Positions 22,311-34,040 are shown, numbered from the stretch's first letter. The stretch: DNA of 64,000 nt from Leuctra nigra (GCA_934045905.1 OW203764.1:20451685-20515684), one strand, 5' to 3'. The notes: generated from the letters alone by a model not told the origin. Made by a program: numbers and translations.

Positions 22311-24819
22311 ACAACTTTTGCTAGCTGGAAACTTGCAGCATATATTCCCCTAGTAATACTATTTTGCACCTTTGCAACGTGCAAAAGATAGAACTCTGTA
22401 ACTTTTAGGACGGCAAGAGAGCGTTGTAAAAACGAGTCTCAAATAACTGGTCCACGGTGTAGGTAAGTAGAGCCTATTCTTTATGGTAATAGCTTACCTT
22501 TTTACTATCGTAACAGAACTGCTGTATCTCACACGTTTTCCTAAAGTCAGAATTCCCAAAGGAAGCCATCACGTAGGTAGGTATACATACATATACCTAT
22601 AGAACAATGCGCATTTTACGTGTTCGGTGTTAAAATTTAGATGCAGGGCGATAAGTTTAGAGCTATCATAAGATAAGGTACTGCTGTCTTTGAGCGTAAA
22701 ATATTCTGGAGCAAAGCAAGCAAATGTGTATGGCTATATTTTCAGAGGTTTCAACAAAATTATTATCATTTGAAAAGTTTGTCTCTTCAGGGTACCTCAG
22801 ATTTTAAATGGGTTATTTCATGTCGTCCTTTCAAAAACTATATTTTAAATGTGTAAAATACAGCGCAGGCTCACGGGTACACTTTAGACATTGTTTCACT
22901 TAGAATATTGTAATTTGAGGCCGCAAGAAGTATTGCTATAATAAAAACAACTATGAGGTTCTAGACCAGTCGTTTTTTACCATAACCGACAAGGGGTTTT
23001 AGTTTACCAGTAAAATCCAATGTGATGATTGTTTGTCCCTTAGTTTAGTCATCTTGTTTCTGGATATATAAAATCGATTAATTAGGCTATATTATCTGAT
23101 TGAGTGGTAATTAGATTAGAGATGAAAACTTAGGGTAGATGAAGAGGGATATTGGACAGAAGTTGGAAGTTTTAATGTGCGCAATATCATTGGTTATTGA
23201 TGGTCGTCTAACACGATATGGAACTATTAGACACGTAATAAGAACTTGGGTGGTTCTTGCCTCAAACTGACCTAAAACATACATCTCAGTAAAACTTGAA
23301 TGTTGTCTGATTCGTGTAATGAAACTTTCGAGTTAACTTCATTTGTTTCTGGAATTAACTTTTATATTGGCGGCCAGTTTTGTGTAATAAAACTAGAGCA
23401 AAGAGTTCATACAATCCTCAGTCATGCAAATTCTCTTGAATATTAAAATCAATTAAAGTATTGCGCAAGAACTATAACGATTTTTTTTAGTTTTTATAAT
23501 AAATTGATTTACATTCTTAATCAAATTGACATTTAGGCTTTAAAGGCAAAGGCAAATGTAAGATTTCACTGTCAAGAAAATCTTATAGTACGTTTTTTAA
23601 AGCCAAATTCAACTCTATTCGTATAAGAGTAGGTATTACGAAAATTACAATTCGAAGTTTCCTATTCAAAAAAATGTTGCCTTCATTCAAATCACTGTAA
23701 ATGATTGTTTACAGTGATGTTTTGATTATCATTCTATTTTTACGATTGTTTAACTATTCGTGATGGTCGCACACAAAAACATGCATTATTTAACGTTCAT
23801 AAAAAATGTATACATTACAGTATTGACTCCTACTTCCATGCAATAATTGAAAGTTGTTACATTTGATATCACATTTGTCGATGAAATGTCTATAAGTGAC
23901 CTAGGTTAGTGACTTGAACTAACTTTTTAAATAATTTATCAGGATGACATTCGGTTTATAAGGTTGGTAATGAGAGGGTGTTGCGAGAGAAGATGACAAT
24001 CAGGTCGCAACTGTTGGGTTGGTATGAATGTTACATGATGCCATGCATAATGAATACCAACCTTTACTGCTAAACATGGGTAGGAACACCTTGACGTTTA
24101 CCCAATACGAGAAATCTGAGTAGCAATCTCAGCGGGAAAATTTCGACCACATACAACATGGATAAATAAATTAATATTATAAACAGTGTTTTGGTTCAAG
24201 TGCAAACAGAACGCAGCCACATTCGGAGGATTTTGGAATTGCAATGTTTCGCTAGTGTTGAAATGTAAAACAGTTCATGACTTGCAAAAACATTAAATGT
24301 AATAATTTTGTTGTATATTATTTTGCATGCGCTGATTTATTAATTAATAATCTGGTAATTTTCCTACGATTTATCTAGTCTGAACTTTAAAGAAACAGAT
24401 AAAGATGAACTATTATTATGTTTTTAATAATAGTGTTGTGTTGTTATTGAATTAATATCCAATAACAAAGATCAAATAGTTTTTTTTATTATAATTTTAA
24501 ATTAATTTCACTTGTATGTGGTTTGTGGTGCCATAAAACATTTGTTCTTCTCAACGATTTGACAGCTAAAACAAAGAAAGTATCTTCTTCTCTTAATTGG
24601 AGGTTTTGGTTGAATTTGCATTATCTGCCGAGCCTTTAAACTAAGACTAATCTCTTCTTTATCCTTCTTAATTCAGTTGGAGTGAATGTAAGAGTATTTT
24701 ACACCTCAGCATCTACTTTGTTCAGAGGAATACCGAATAAAGAGAGAACTCTTCATAATAAGTAAACTAATTGTTAAACCTAGTCTCTTATACTATACTC
24801 TTATACTCTTATACTATAC
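22311..24819. other. AT-rich intron without recognised genes
   Basis: I see no exon. A perfect 11-bp inverted repeat ATCACTGTAAA/TTTACAGTGAT lies at 23691-23718, and GGTTGGTAT/ATACCAACC arms lie near 24017-24063. Confidence 0.5.
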
Positions 24820-24970
24820 TATGCACAGTATGCACTTGCTATGCATAGTATGCACTTGCTATGCGTAGTATGCACTTGCTATGCGTAGTATGTACTTGCT
24901 ATGCATAGTATGCACTTACTCTGCGTAGTATGCAATTGCTATGCATAGTATGCACTTGCTATGCATGGCA
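24820..24970. repeat. 20-bp minisatellite, about 7.5 copies
   Basis: Units read TATGCATAGTATGCACTTGC with TATGCGTAG and TATGCACAG variants. It is preceded by CTTATACTATACT repeats. 24971-26070 holds AT-rich intron with one GGCACCTCCACC motif at 25409-25420 and nothing else I recognise. Confidence 0.95.
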
Positions 24971-26070
24971 ATGCATCCTCTGTGTATCCTCTGTGATTAT
25001 TGTACTTGATAGTTGGTATCTTCCATGTTTAACAAATTTTAAATTTAAATCTCTTTTAAGTTAGCAAACATGATATAAACATGAACTAAAATTAGATTTA
25101 ATAAGGAGAAATTAGTATTTTTTAAGTAAACGTGGAGATATGTGTCAATTTTTACTTTATAAATGGACTTTGTTTACAGAACTAATTACATTAAACGTGA
25201 TACCATAAAGTAAGCAGATGATACGAATGATTATAAGAAAATAGTTTAAATGTTGCTGATTTATTAGCATTTTAATATATTGTTCATAGCTAATCTTTAA
25301 TTGCATATAATTTAAAAACTTAAATGAAGGTTTAATAGTAAAGGTAAAATCAGTTCAGTTTACGTATTAGTGGAAAGTTTAAATTTATGTTTGATATTTT
25401 ATAAACCTGGCACCTCCACCACAGTCTACAGATAGGTATGTTTCAGAAATGCTACTTCATACATCGCTGCTACTGAATTCAGTGATGATCCACGTATGCT
25501 GGGAAACAATAAAACTAGACTACTCCCATCGGCAATAGAATAAACAATCCTTGTAACATTTCTTATAAAATGTTTTTAACGCGTTGTTTGGGTAGATATC
25601 ATTTGGTACGACATCTCCGTAAATGTATTATGTGTTTACTTAACAGCTGTACGTTTCAATAAGTAATTCAAATGACAACAATCAACAGCTTAACAATTAC
25701 AAAATATAAATTCATGTTATTCATGCAACTCAGAAACAATAAACTCCTAGCTCGATCCTGAGATACAACAAAATATCTCATTTATTACCACTGGTGTATG
25801 GAACATGACTTTACCTAATTGTCATGTATTTTCAAGTGATGCTTCACCAACAGACTAACAACAGCCTCTACACAGACTCTATAAAATAGTCATTATATAG
25901 TTTGAATCCAATGTTAAATAAAACATTTTATTGACAGTTGTTATCAGGTGAATGTGTCAAAGTAAGCGAGTTGCTATTTCTGGTAGCCAAAGTGTTAACA
26001 TTTAACAGAGAGTTAAAATTATAAGTTACTTTTGATCATATGAGCTGATAGGCCAAGTAGAACTAACTCC

Positions 26071-26143
26071 AGTTAAATTTAACTATGTGGTTAGTAGATA
26101 AAGAGCCATAGGATTCATCGGATATCAATAGTTAAATTTAACT
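26071..26143. promoter_or_regulatory. Two perfect AGTTAAATTTAACT palindromes
   Basis: The 14-bp palindrome occurs at 26071-26084 and 26130-26143, 59 bp apart, 170-245 nt inside the intron after the first acj6 exon. It resembles HNF1/homeodomain dimer sites (GTTAA half-sites). Function is not shown. Confidence 0.35.
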
Positions 26144-26314
26144 AGAGTTAATCTATACTTAGTTATAACATCTGATGGCTGACGTTAAACCACATGGAGC
26201 CGAGTATATGTGTCCACGGATGTACCAACAAGTTTATTGAGAAGTCCGTCAAGGAAGTAACGAACATGACACCACGTGGTGGAAGACTAGCAAGAGCAAG
26301 AGGTTGTGACTTAC

Positions 26315-26455
26315 CGACGGATTGGGCATGCAGCGCCGCATGGGATCGGGCGACCGATACGTCGGCGAGTACCGTCCCGGGAAACACGACCCAGGTGCGC
26401 TGATGGGAGAGTGCAGCGTCGGCTTCCCGTTCATCATCTTCTCCGGAGAATACAT
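26315..26455 (-). CDS. acj6: acj6 POU class 4 homeobox factor, first visible coding exon
   Basis: This exon encodes the N-terminus of the neuronal POU-IV transcription factor Acj6, which in insects controls olfactory receptor choice and neuronal targeting. The 47 codons start at an ATG (26455) reading MYSPEKMMNG and contain SCFPGRYSPTYRS followed by RRCMPNPS, the N-terminal signature of insect Acj6; RRCMPNP is the first half of the POU-IV box. The exon ends TCG at a strong donor, GTAAGT (26314 downwards), in phase 0. I chose this start because it aligns with the conserved MYS start region and no ATG lies upstream in this open frame. An AG directly precedes the ATG, so an upstream non-coding or short coding exon is possible. 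Codon use is much more GC-rich than the surroundings. The next exons lie about 17 and 22 kb further along the minus strand. Identity is certain to family; the exact start is less sure. Confidence 0.92.
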
Positions 26456-26513
26456 CTTACACGGCGCACTTCTTACAAAATCGTCCGTGAAAAACTTTAA
26501 TGAATAAGACTCA

Positions 26514-26521
26514 ATTATATA
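26514..26521 (-). promoter_or_regulatory. Possible TATA box upstream of the acj6 start codon
   Basis: The minus strand reads GGGCTATATAATTG here, 59 nt before the ATG at 26455. A start site about 30 nt downstream would give a very short leader. An AG just before the ATG leaves open a spliced leader instead, so this is only a candidate. Confidence 0.25.
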
Positions 26522-26689
26522 GCCCACCACGAGGGTGCCATTATAATATCAATTTAAATATTTGATTCACCCTTTAAATAATTTTTCTTCGCATTGCACT
26601 TGTTGTTGTTTTGAATACGTCGCTTGACGAGGGGCCTCTTGTCAGTACGACTGATACCACACATGTAAGTAGTGACAATGACGCCGGAG

Positions 26690-26850
26690 ATGAAGCGAAT
26701 TCAATGGGGTTGATGGGAGGTAACCGTCATAGTGTTTCGCTCGTGACGTCACATCGGGAACGACGTGGGGCGCATGCGTCGGTCCCTCCCCCGACGACGA
26801 CGCCGGCCATTCGACGCCGAGCTTTCTACTACCATGCTTCATCCCTTACT
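26690..26850. promoter_or_regulatory. CpG-rich stretch with CRE and NRF1-like sites, candidate acj6 promoter region
   Basis: A GC- and CpG-rich stretch in an otherwise AT-rich region, 235-395 bp upstream of the first visible coding exon. It includes a full CRE palindrome TGACGTCA (26744-26751) and GCGCATGCGTC (26770-26780), close to the NRF1 site. It could also contain a 5' non-coding exon. Confidence 0.4.
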
Positions 26851-26859
26851 ATTGGCCGT

Positions 26860-27956
26860 GTATAGCGGGACAACCTGTGATAGAGACGGGTAGAGTCAAT
26901 GAAAACTAGTAAGGTGGTGTATTGACACTATGGGTGATTTTCTAGTTGGGTGTCTGTGGATGTATAATTTTATGTTGCATATTATTTTATTTTCTGCTTG
27001 CGTGATAAATTCAGGGATAAAAAATATTAATAAAATTGATGAGGAAATATACTCATCTAATTAGAACAAGATCAATTAGAAAACATGCATTGTATTTTAT
27101 TAATTACAAATATGCACGACAAATAAAAAGGAAACATACATTTCTATTGATTTGTAAACTGCAATGCTATAATCACTATCAATACCATCTCATCATAATC
27201 TGATCACATAAATGTCATTTGATTGAAACTTTTGCATGTCACTGGACTTTTGCTACTGATTTCAACACTGAGTGCCATGTGCAAAGCGAGTGTTTTGATA
27301 CAAGCGCAGTTCACAATAAAGAGTGAGGATAAAAGCAGTTCAAACATAATCACCCCTTCATCTTCCCCTCGTAGATCATACCCCCCCCCCCCACCCCTTA
27401 ATTCAAAATCAACTGAAAATTTCATGGTACGTTTGATTTGGCCCAAGGCGATCGAACTCTCTTTAATTGATATTTATTTTTCCATACGAAAGCATTGATA
27501 GCTAATTGATACATGGTTGTTGAAAGGGATTTGCTACGCCTGGAGGTTTACGAACCCTTGCCCCCAACGTACCAGTTGCCTTTAGAGTTAGCTCTCAAAA
27601 TTCAACATAATTCTGTAGCGAATTCTCTTAGGCAATCTATAAAAAAGCGCACACACACACCATGCAATAGAACTTTTGTGTGCCTACTTACACACACGAT
27701 ATTTTAAAATTGGATTCGGAAATTACTAAAATTATAAATAATTGAATGGTAAAAGAACACAATTAATTTTATTTAGATTGTAAAGTTACATTACAATTCA
27801 TTGGTATAAAACTTGATTAACAAAATTAAATAACACGTTTGTTCAAAGTTCGTTTATTCACGAACACGAACTAACATTTCCCAACAACAGACCAAGCTTT
27901 TACATTACAAAACCACATATTACGAATTCAATCAATTTCGTTTACTCTGAAAATCC
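26860..27956. other. AT-rich sequence between candidate promoter and satellite
   Basis: No exon is evident. It contains a 12-base C run (27381-27392) and short AC repeats near 27652-27660. Confidence 0.5.
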
Positions 27957-27966
27957 GTTTTGCAAC

Positions 27967-30900
27967 AATGGGGTTGTTCACTGCCATTTGCTCTCACTCG
28001 CAGCGCTAGCAGCAATGGAGGTATCTCTCTCTGTAATGGGGTTGTTCACTGCCATTTGCTCTCACTCGCAGCGCTAGCAGCAATGGAGGTATCTCTCTCT
28101 GTAATGGGGTTGTTCACTGCCATTTGCTCTCACTCGCAGCGCTAGCAGCAATGGAGGTATCTCTCTCTGTAATGGGGTTGTTCACTGCCATTTGCTCTCA
28201 CTCGCAGCGCTAGCAGCAATGGAGGTATCTCTCTCTGTAATGGGGTTGTTCACTGCCATTTGCTCTCACTCGCAGCGCTAGCAGCAATGGAGGTATCTCT
28301 CTCTGTAATGGGGTTGTTCACTGCCATTTGCTCTCACTCGCAGCGCTAGCAGCAATGGAGGTATCTCTCTCTGTAATGGGGTTGTTCACTGCCATTTGCT
28401 CTCACTCGCAGCGCTAGCAGCAATGGAGGTATCTCTCTCTGTAATGGGGTTGTTCACTGCCATTTACTCTCACTCGCAGCGCTAGCAGCAATGGAGGTAT
28501 CTCTCTCTGTAATGGGGTTGTTCACTGCCATTTGCTCTCACTCGCAGCGCTAGCAGCAATGGAGGTATCTCTCTCTGTAATGGGGTTGTTCACTGCCATT
28601 TGCTCTCACTCGCAGCGCTAGCAGCAATGGAGGTATCTCTCTCTGTAATGGGGTTGTTCACTGCCATTTGCTCTCACTCGCAGCGCTAGCAGCAATGGAG
28701 GTATCTCTCTCTGTAATGGGGTTGTTCACTGCCATTTGCTCTCACTCGCAGCGCTAGCAGCAATGGAGGTATCTCTCTCTGTAATGGGGTTGTTCACTGC
28801 CATTTACTCTCACTCGCAGCGCTAGCAGCAATGGAGGTATCTCTCTCTGTAATGGGGTTGTTCACTGCCATTTGCTCTCACTCGCAGCGCTAGCAGCAAT
28901 GGAGGTATCTCTCTCTGTAATGGGGTTGTTCACTGCCATTTGCTCTCACTCGCAGCGCTAGCAGCAATGGAGGTATCTCTCTCTGTAATGGGGTTGTTCA
29001 CTGCCATTTGCTCTCACTCGCAGCGCTAGCAGCAATGGAGGTATCTCTCTCTGTAATGGGGTTGTTCACTGCCATTTGCTCTCACTCGCAGCGCTAGCAG
29101 CAATGGAGGTATCTCTCTCTGCAATGGGGTTGTTCACTGCCATTTGCTCTCACTCGCAGCGCTAGCAGCGATGGAGGTATCTCTCTCTGTAATGGGGTTG
29201 TTCACTGCCATTTGCTCTCACTCGCAGCGCTAGCAGCAATGGAGGTATCTCTCTCTGTAATGGGGTTGTTCACTGCCATTTGCTCTCACTCGCAGCGCTA
29301 GCAGCAATGGAGGTATCTCTCTCTGTAATGGGGTTGTTCACTGCCATTTGCTCTCACTCGCAGCGCTAGCAGCAATGGAGGTATCTCTCTCTGCAATGGG
29401 GTTGTTCACTGCCATTTGCTCTCACTCGCAGCGCTAGCAGCGATGGAGGTATCTCTCTCTGTAATGGGGTTGTTCACTGCCATTTGCTCTCACTCGCAGC
29501 GCTAGCAGCAATGGAGGTATCTCTCTCTGTAATGGGGTTGTTCACTGCCATTTGCTCTCACTCGCAGCGCTAGCAGCGATGGAGGTATCTCTCTCTGTAA
29601 TGGGGTTGTTCACTGCCATTTGCTCTCACTCGCAGCGCTAGCAGCAATGGAGGTATCTCTCTCTGTAATGGGGTTGTTCACTGCCATTTGCTCTCACTCG
29701 CAGCGCTAGCAGCAATGGAGGTATCTCTCTCTGTAATGGGGTTGTTCACTGCCATTTGCTCTCACTCGCAGCGCTAGCAGCAATGGAGGTATCTCTCTCT
29801 GTAATGGGGTTGTTCACTGCCATTTGCTCTCACTCGCAGCGCTAGCAGCAATGGAGGTATCTCTCTCTGTAATGGGGTTGTTCACTGCCATTTGCTCTCA
29901 CTCGCAGCGCTAGCAGCAATGGAGGTATCTCTCTCTGTAATGGGGTTGTTCACTGCCATTTGCTCTCACTCGCAGCGCTAGCAGCAATGGAGGTATCTCT
30001 CTCTGCAATGGGGTTGTTCACTGCCATTTGCTCTCACTCGCAGCGCTAGCAGCAATGGAGGTATCTCTCTCTGTAATGGGGTTGTTCACTGCCATTTGCT
30101 CTCACTCGCAGCGCTAGCAGCAATGGAGGTATCTCTCTCTGTAATGGGGTTGTTCACTGCCATTTGCTCTCACTCGCAGCGCTAGCAGCAATGGAGGTGT
30201 CTCTCTCTGTAATGGGGTTGTTCACTGCCATTTGCTCTCACTCGCAGCGCTAGCAACAATGGGGTTGTTCACTGCCATTTGCTCTCACTCGCAGCGCTAG
30301 CAGCAATGGAGGTATCTCTCTCTGTAATGGGGTTGTTCACTGCCATTTGCTCTCACTCGCAGCGCTAGCAGCAATGGAGGTATCTCTCTCTGTAATGGGG
30401 TTGTTCACTGCCATTTGCTCTCACTCGCAGCGCTAGCAGCAATGGAGGTATCTCTCTCTGTAATGGGGTTGTTCACTGCCATTTGCTCTCACTCGCAGCG
30501 CTAGCAGCAATGGAGGTATCTCTCTCTGTAATGGGGTTGTTCACTGCCATTTGCTCTCACTCGCAGCGCTAGCAGCAATGGAGGTATCTCTCTCTGTAAT
30601 GGGGTTGTTCACTGCCATTTGCTCTCACTCGCAGCGCTAGCAGCAATGGAGGTATCTCTCTCTGTAATGGGGTTGTTCACTGCCATTTGCTCTCACTCGC
30701 AGCGCTAGCAGCAATGGAGGTATCTCTCTCTGTAATGGGGTTGTTCACTGCCATTTGCTCTCACTCGCAGCGCTAGCAGCAATGGAGGTATCTCTCTCTG
30801 TAATGGGGTTGTTCACTGCCATTTGCTCTCACTCGCAGCGCTAGCAGCAATGGAGGTATCTCTCTCTGTAATGGGGTTGTTCACTGCCATTTGCTCTCAC

Positions 30901-32568
30901 TCGCAGCGCTAGCAGCAATGGAGGTATCTCTCTCTGTAATGGGGTTGTTCACTGCCATTTGCTCTCACTCGCAGCGCTAGCAGCAATGGAGGTATCTCTC
31001 TCTGTAATGGGGTTGTTCACTGCCATTTGCTCTCACTCGCAGCGCTAGCAGCAATGGAGGTATCTCTCTCTGTAATGGGGTTGTTCACTGCCATTTGCTC
31101 TCACTCGCAGCGCTAGCAGCAATGGAGGTATCTCTCTCTGTAATGGGGTTGTTCACTGCCATTTGCTCTCACTCGCAGCGCTAGCAGCAATGGAGGTATC
31201 TCTCTCTGTAATGGGGTTGTTCACTGCCATTTGCTCTCACTCGCAGCGCTAGCAGCAATGGAGGTATCTCTCTCTGTAATGGGGTTGTTCACTGCCATTT
31301 GCTCTCACTCGCAGCGCTAGCGGCAATGGAGGTATCTCTCTCTGTAATGGGGTTGTTCACTGCCATTTGCTCTCACTCGCAGCGCTAGCAGCAATGGAGG
31401 TATCTCTCTCTGTAATGGGGTTGTTCACTGCCATTTGCTCTCACTCGCAGCGCTAGCGGCAATGGAGGTATCTCTCTCTGTAATGGGGTTGTTCACTGCC
31501 ATTTGCTCTCACTCGCAGCGCTAGCAGCAATGGAGGTATCTCTCTCTGTAATGGGGTTGTTCACTGCCATTTGCTCTCACTCGCAGCGCTAGCAGCAATG
31601 GAGGTATCTCTCTCTGTAATGGGGTTGTTCACTGCCATTTGCTCTCACTCGCAGCGCTAGCAGCAATGGAGGTATCTCTCTCTGTAATGGGGTTGTTCAC
31701 TGCCATTTGCTCTCACTCGCAGCGCTAGCAGCAATGGAGGTATCTCTCTCTGTAATGGGGTTGTTCACTGCCATTTGCTCTCACTCGCAGCGCTAGCAGC
31801 AATGGAGGTATCTCTCTCTGTAATGGGGTTGTTCACTGCCATTTGCTCTCACTCGCAGCGCTAGCAGCAATGGAGGTATCTCTCTCTGTAATGGGGTTGT
31901 TCACTGCCATTTGCTCTCACTCGCAGCGCTAGCAGCAATGGAGGTATCTCTCTCTGTAATGGGGTTGTTCACTGCCATTTGCTCTCACTCGCAGCGCTAG
32001 CAGCAATGGAGGTATCTCTCTCTGTAATGGGGTTGTTCACTGCCATTTGCTCTCACTCGCAGCGCTAGCAGCAATGGAGGTATCTCTCTCTGTAATGGGG
32101 TTGTTCACTGCCATTTGCTCTCACTCGCAGCGCTAGCAGCAATGGAGGTATCTCTCTCTGTAATGGGGTTGTTCACTGCCATTTGCTCTCACTCGCAGCG
32201 CTAGCAGCAATGGAGGTATCTCTCTCTGTAATGGGGTTGTTCACTGCCATTTGCTCTCACTCGCAGCGCTAGCAGCAATGGAGGTATCTCTCTCTGTAAT
32301 GGGGTTGTTCACTGCCATTTGCTCTCACTCGCAGCGCTAGCAGCAATGGAGGTATCTCTCTCTGTAATGGGGTTGTTCACTGCCATTTGCTCTCACTCGC
32401 AGCGCTAGCAGCAATGGAGGTATCTCTCTCTGTAATGGGGTTGTTCACTGCCATTTGCTCTCACTCGCAGCGCTAGCAGCAATGGAGGTATCTCTCTCTG
32501 TAATGGGGTTGTTCACTGCCATTTGCTCTCACTCGCAGCGCTAGCAGCAATGGAGGTATCTCTCTCTG
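27967..32568. repeat. 68-bp satellite array, 67 full units plus one 47-bp unit
   Basis: The unit begins AATGGGGTTGTTCACTGCC and ends GGAGGTATCTCTCTCTGT. Thirty-three full units are followed by a 47-bp unit at 30211-30257 that lacks the last 21 bp, then by 34 more units, the last one base short. Units are nearly identical; the differences I saw are single bases (for example TTTACTC for TTTGCTC, AGCGATGG for AGCAATGG, CTAGCGGC for CTAGCAGC). The unit length is not a multiple of three and frames are stopped, so it is not coding. Confidence 0.98.
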
Positions 32569-32720
32569 ATTGGTTGGTTTCTGAATCCAAGATCTATGAA
32601 TCAAACTCCCGCCAAGATTTAAAAACCTTCCATTCCGCTAGATGCATTTTGATTGGCTCTCTCCCGGACGATTAGAACAGCAGCGCCATCTACAATAGTT
32701 TTGCATGAACAACCCCATTA
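32569..32720. mobile_element. Right flank of the satellite with inverted terminal motif
   Basis: This single-copy 152-bp segment ends TGAACAACCCCATTA (32706-32720), the exact reverse complement of the first 14 bases of the satellite unit plus one base. GTTTTGCA occurs at 27957-27964, two bases before the array, and again at 32698-32705. Array plus flank may therefore be one non-autonomous DNA element whose left end was amplified. Its target duplication is not settled. Confidence 0.45.
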
Positions 32721-34040
32721 ATAGCGAGTAACAAGCTGTAATTGTTAAATTATGAATATGCGGAGTTCGTATACGTATATACCTGGTGGTTGGTTTGAGC
32801 GCGTGCAATCAATGGTCCGTGGAATATGATCTGTTTTGCGTGGCGTGACATAATGCGTGTGTGTGTGCGTGTGTGTGCGTGAAACAATCCATATGTCGTC
32901 ATGTGTCGCAGGAGGTGTGCGTGAGTATGAGAGAGTGCGTGCAGAGAGAGACAAGAGTGTGGCTATAATGAAACAGCGATTAGGACACTTCAACTGGATT
33001 AAATTGGATAGAAAGTGTGCGAAATGAAGTAATATATTTTCATGAGTGATGCAATACGTCATGATTGTTATAAGATTGTGCTTAAAAAAGTTATAATGTC
33101 CTGGTGGTTTGTAGAAAGTTGAGCTTGAAATAATGAGCTACTTCTACCTCTATGTACGTCGATAACGTATTATCTTTATTTTCGTATAGGTACTTATAGA
33201 GAATAGAGAAATAAAATACTTAGCATAGCTGGCTGAGAAGCTAAATGTAAAATTGAATAAAACTGAAAGAAAAAATTGAAAGACATCAATTTTTTTTTAA
33301 ATTTTTAAATAATTTTAAAGAGATAATGTCTGTAGTTTTTTTTTTATTGAATCATAATAACAGCAGTAGGTGTTATTGTTAAATTCATTGCTACTGTCAT
33401 TGAAGAATGAACCAAGTTTGGTGTCCACCACAATATAATTCGATAGTGTGTCAACAATAAACTAATAAAAATGGAACTAACAATGCGCAATCAAAATTCC
33501 AATTACAATGTTGATTATTTCGTTAGCTCCAACCTATAGGTAATCATTTTGGTTTCCCGTTACAGCATCTGAATCCAACTGATCTGACCACACATCCGGC
33601 CAGCGGTGAGGGGGTGGAGGGTGGGGGGGAGGATTGGGGTTGAGATGGGGGGTGGTAGAAATCATATCCTATATCATCAACACGGTGTATTAATAATGCA
33701 CGGCGCAGAAAATGGCCTTTAAACCGCTGCTATTGTGTTTCGACGTGTATAACGAGATGGAGCCGACCGACGGAGGCGGGAGTTGAAATTGAGGGCGCCG
33801 TTTTCATAATCGACGCCCGCGACGTTGTTAACTATCGGCGAACCGACGTCAGGTTTCATGTGATGATAATCGATAGATGCGTTCAGAAGTTACGAAGTAG
33901 AATGAGGAGTAATTGATTAATCAAACTATTTTCATTTTTCAAACTATTTCATATTTGCTGTGTGGAATTAAATATTCTGCAGTTGCTTGTTGTATGGTTA
34001 ATTTAGGAGTGAATAGAAAAGATGTGCGTAGCGAAAAATA
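32721..34040. other. Intergenic sequence with GT microsatellite and G-rich tract
   Basis: A GTGTGTGTGCGTGTGTGTGCGT repeat lies near 32857-32880 (22 bases, interrupted), and a G-rich tract with GGGGGGGGA-type runs near 33606-33655. No exon is supported. CACGTGACC-type E-boxes are absent here. Confidence 0.5.

Larger units (their letters stand above)
9491..26314 (-). other. acj6: acj6 intron between the first visible exon and the 57-nt exon
   Basis: This intron of about 16.8 kb is bounded by the donor GTAAGT (26314) and the acceptor TTTCAG (9491). It contains a truncated LINE, tRNA-like fragments, a CCAAT-box cluster, two tandem arrays and several hairpins, each listed separately. Outside those I see AT-rich sequence with short microsatellites, for example a CT run at 13317-13356, and no further exon I can support. 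A full CRE octamer TGACGTCA lies at 10170-10177 in a GC-rich patch and another at 19208-19215. Confidence 0.85.

Noticed and set aside
26322..26507. Plus-strand open frame with MGSGDRYVGEYRPGK-like peptide
   Set aside because: It is the antisense shadow of the acj6 first exon on the minus strand, which has the family signature and a splice donor.
27960..28145. Open frame within the satellite encoding repeated LPFALTRSASSNGG-type peptide
   Set aside because: The unit is 68 bp, not divisible by three, so frames rotate and are stopped; base changes show no coding bias.
27967..32568. CRISPR array
   Set aside because: Whole units including would-be spacers are identical, and the DNA is eukaryotic. 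It is a satellite.
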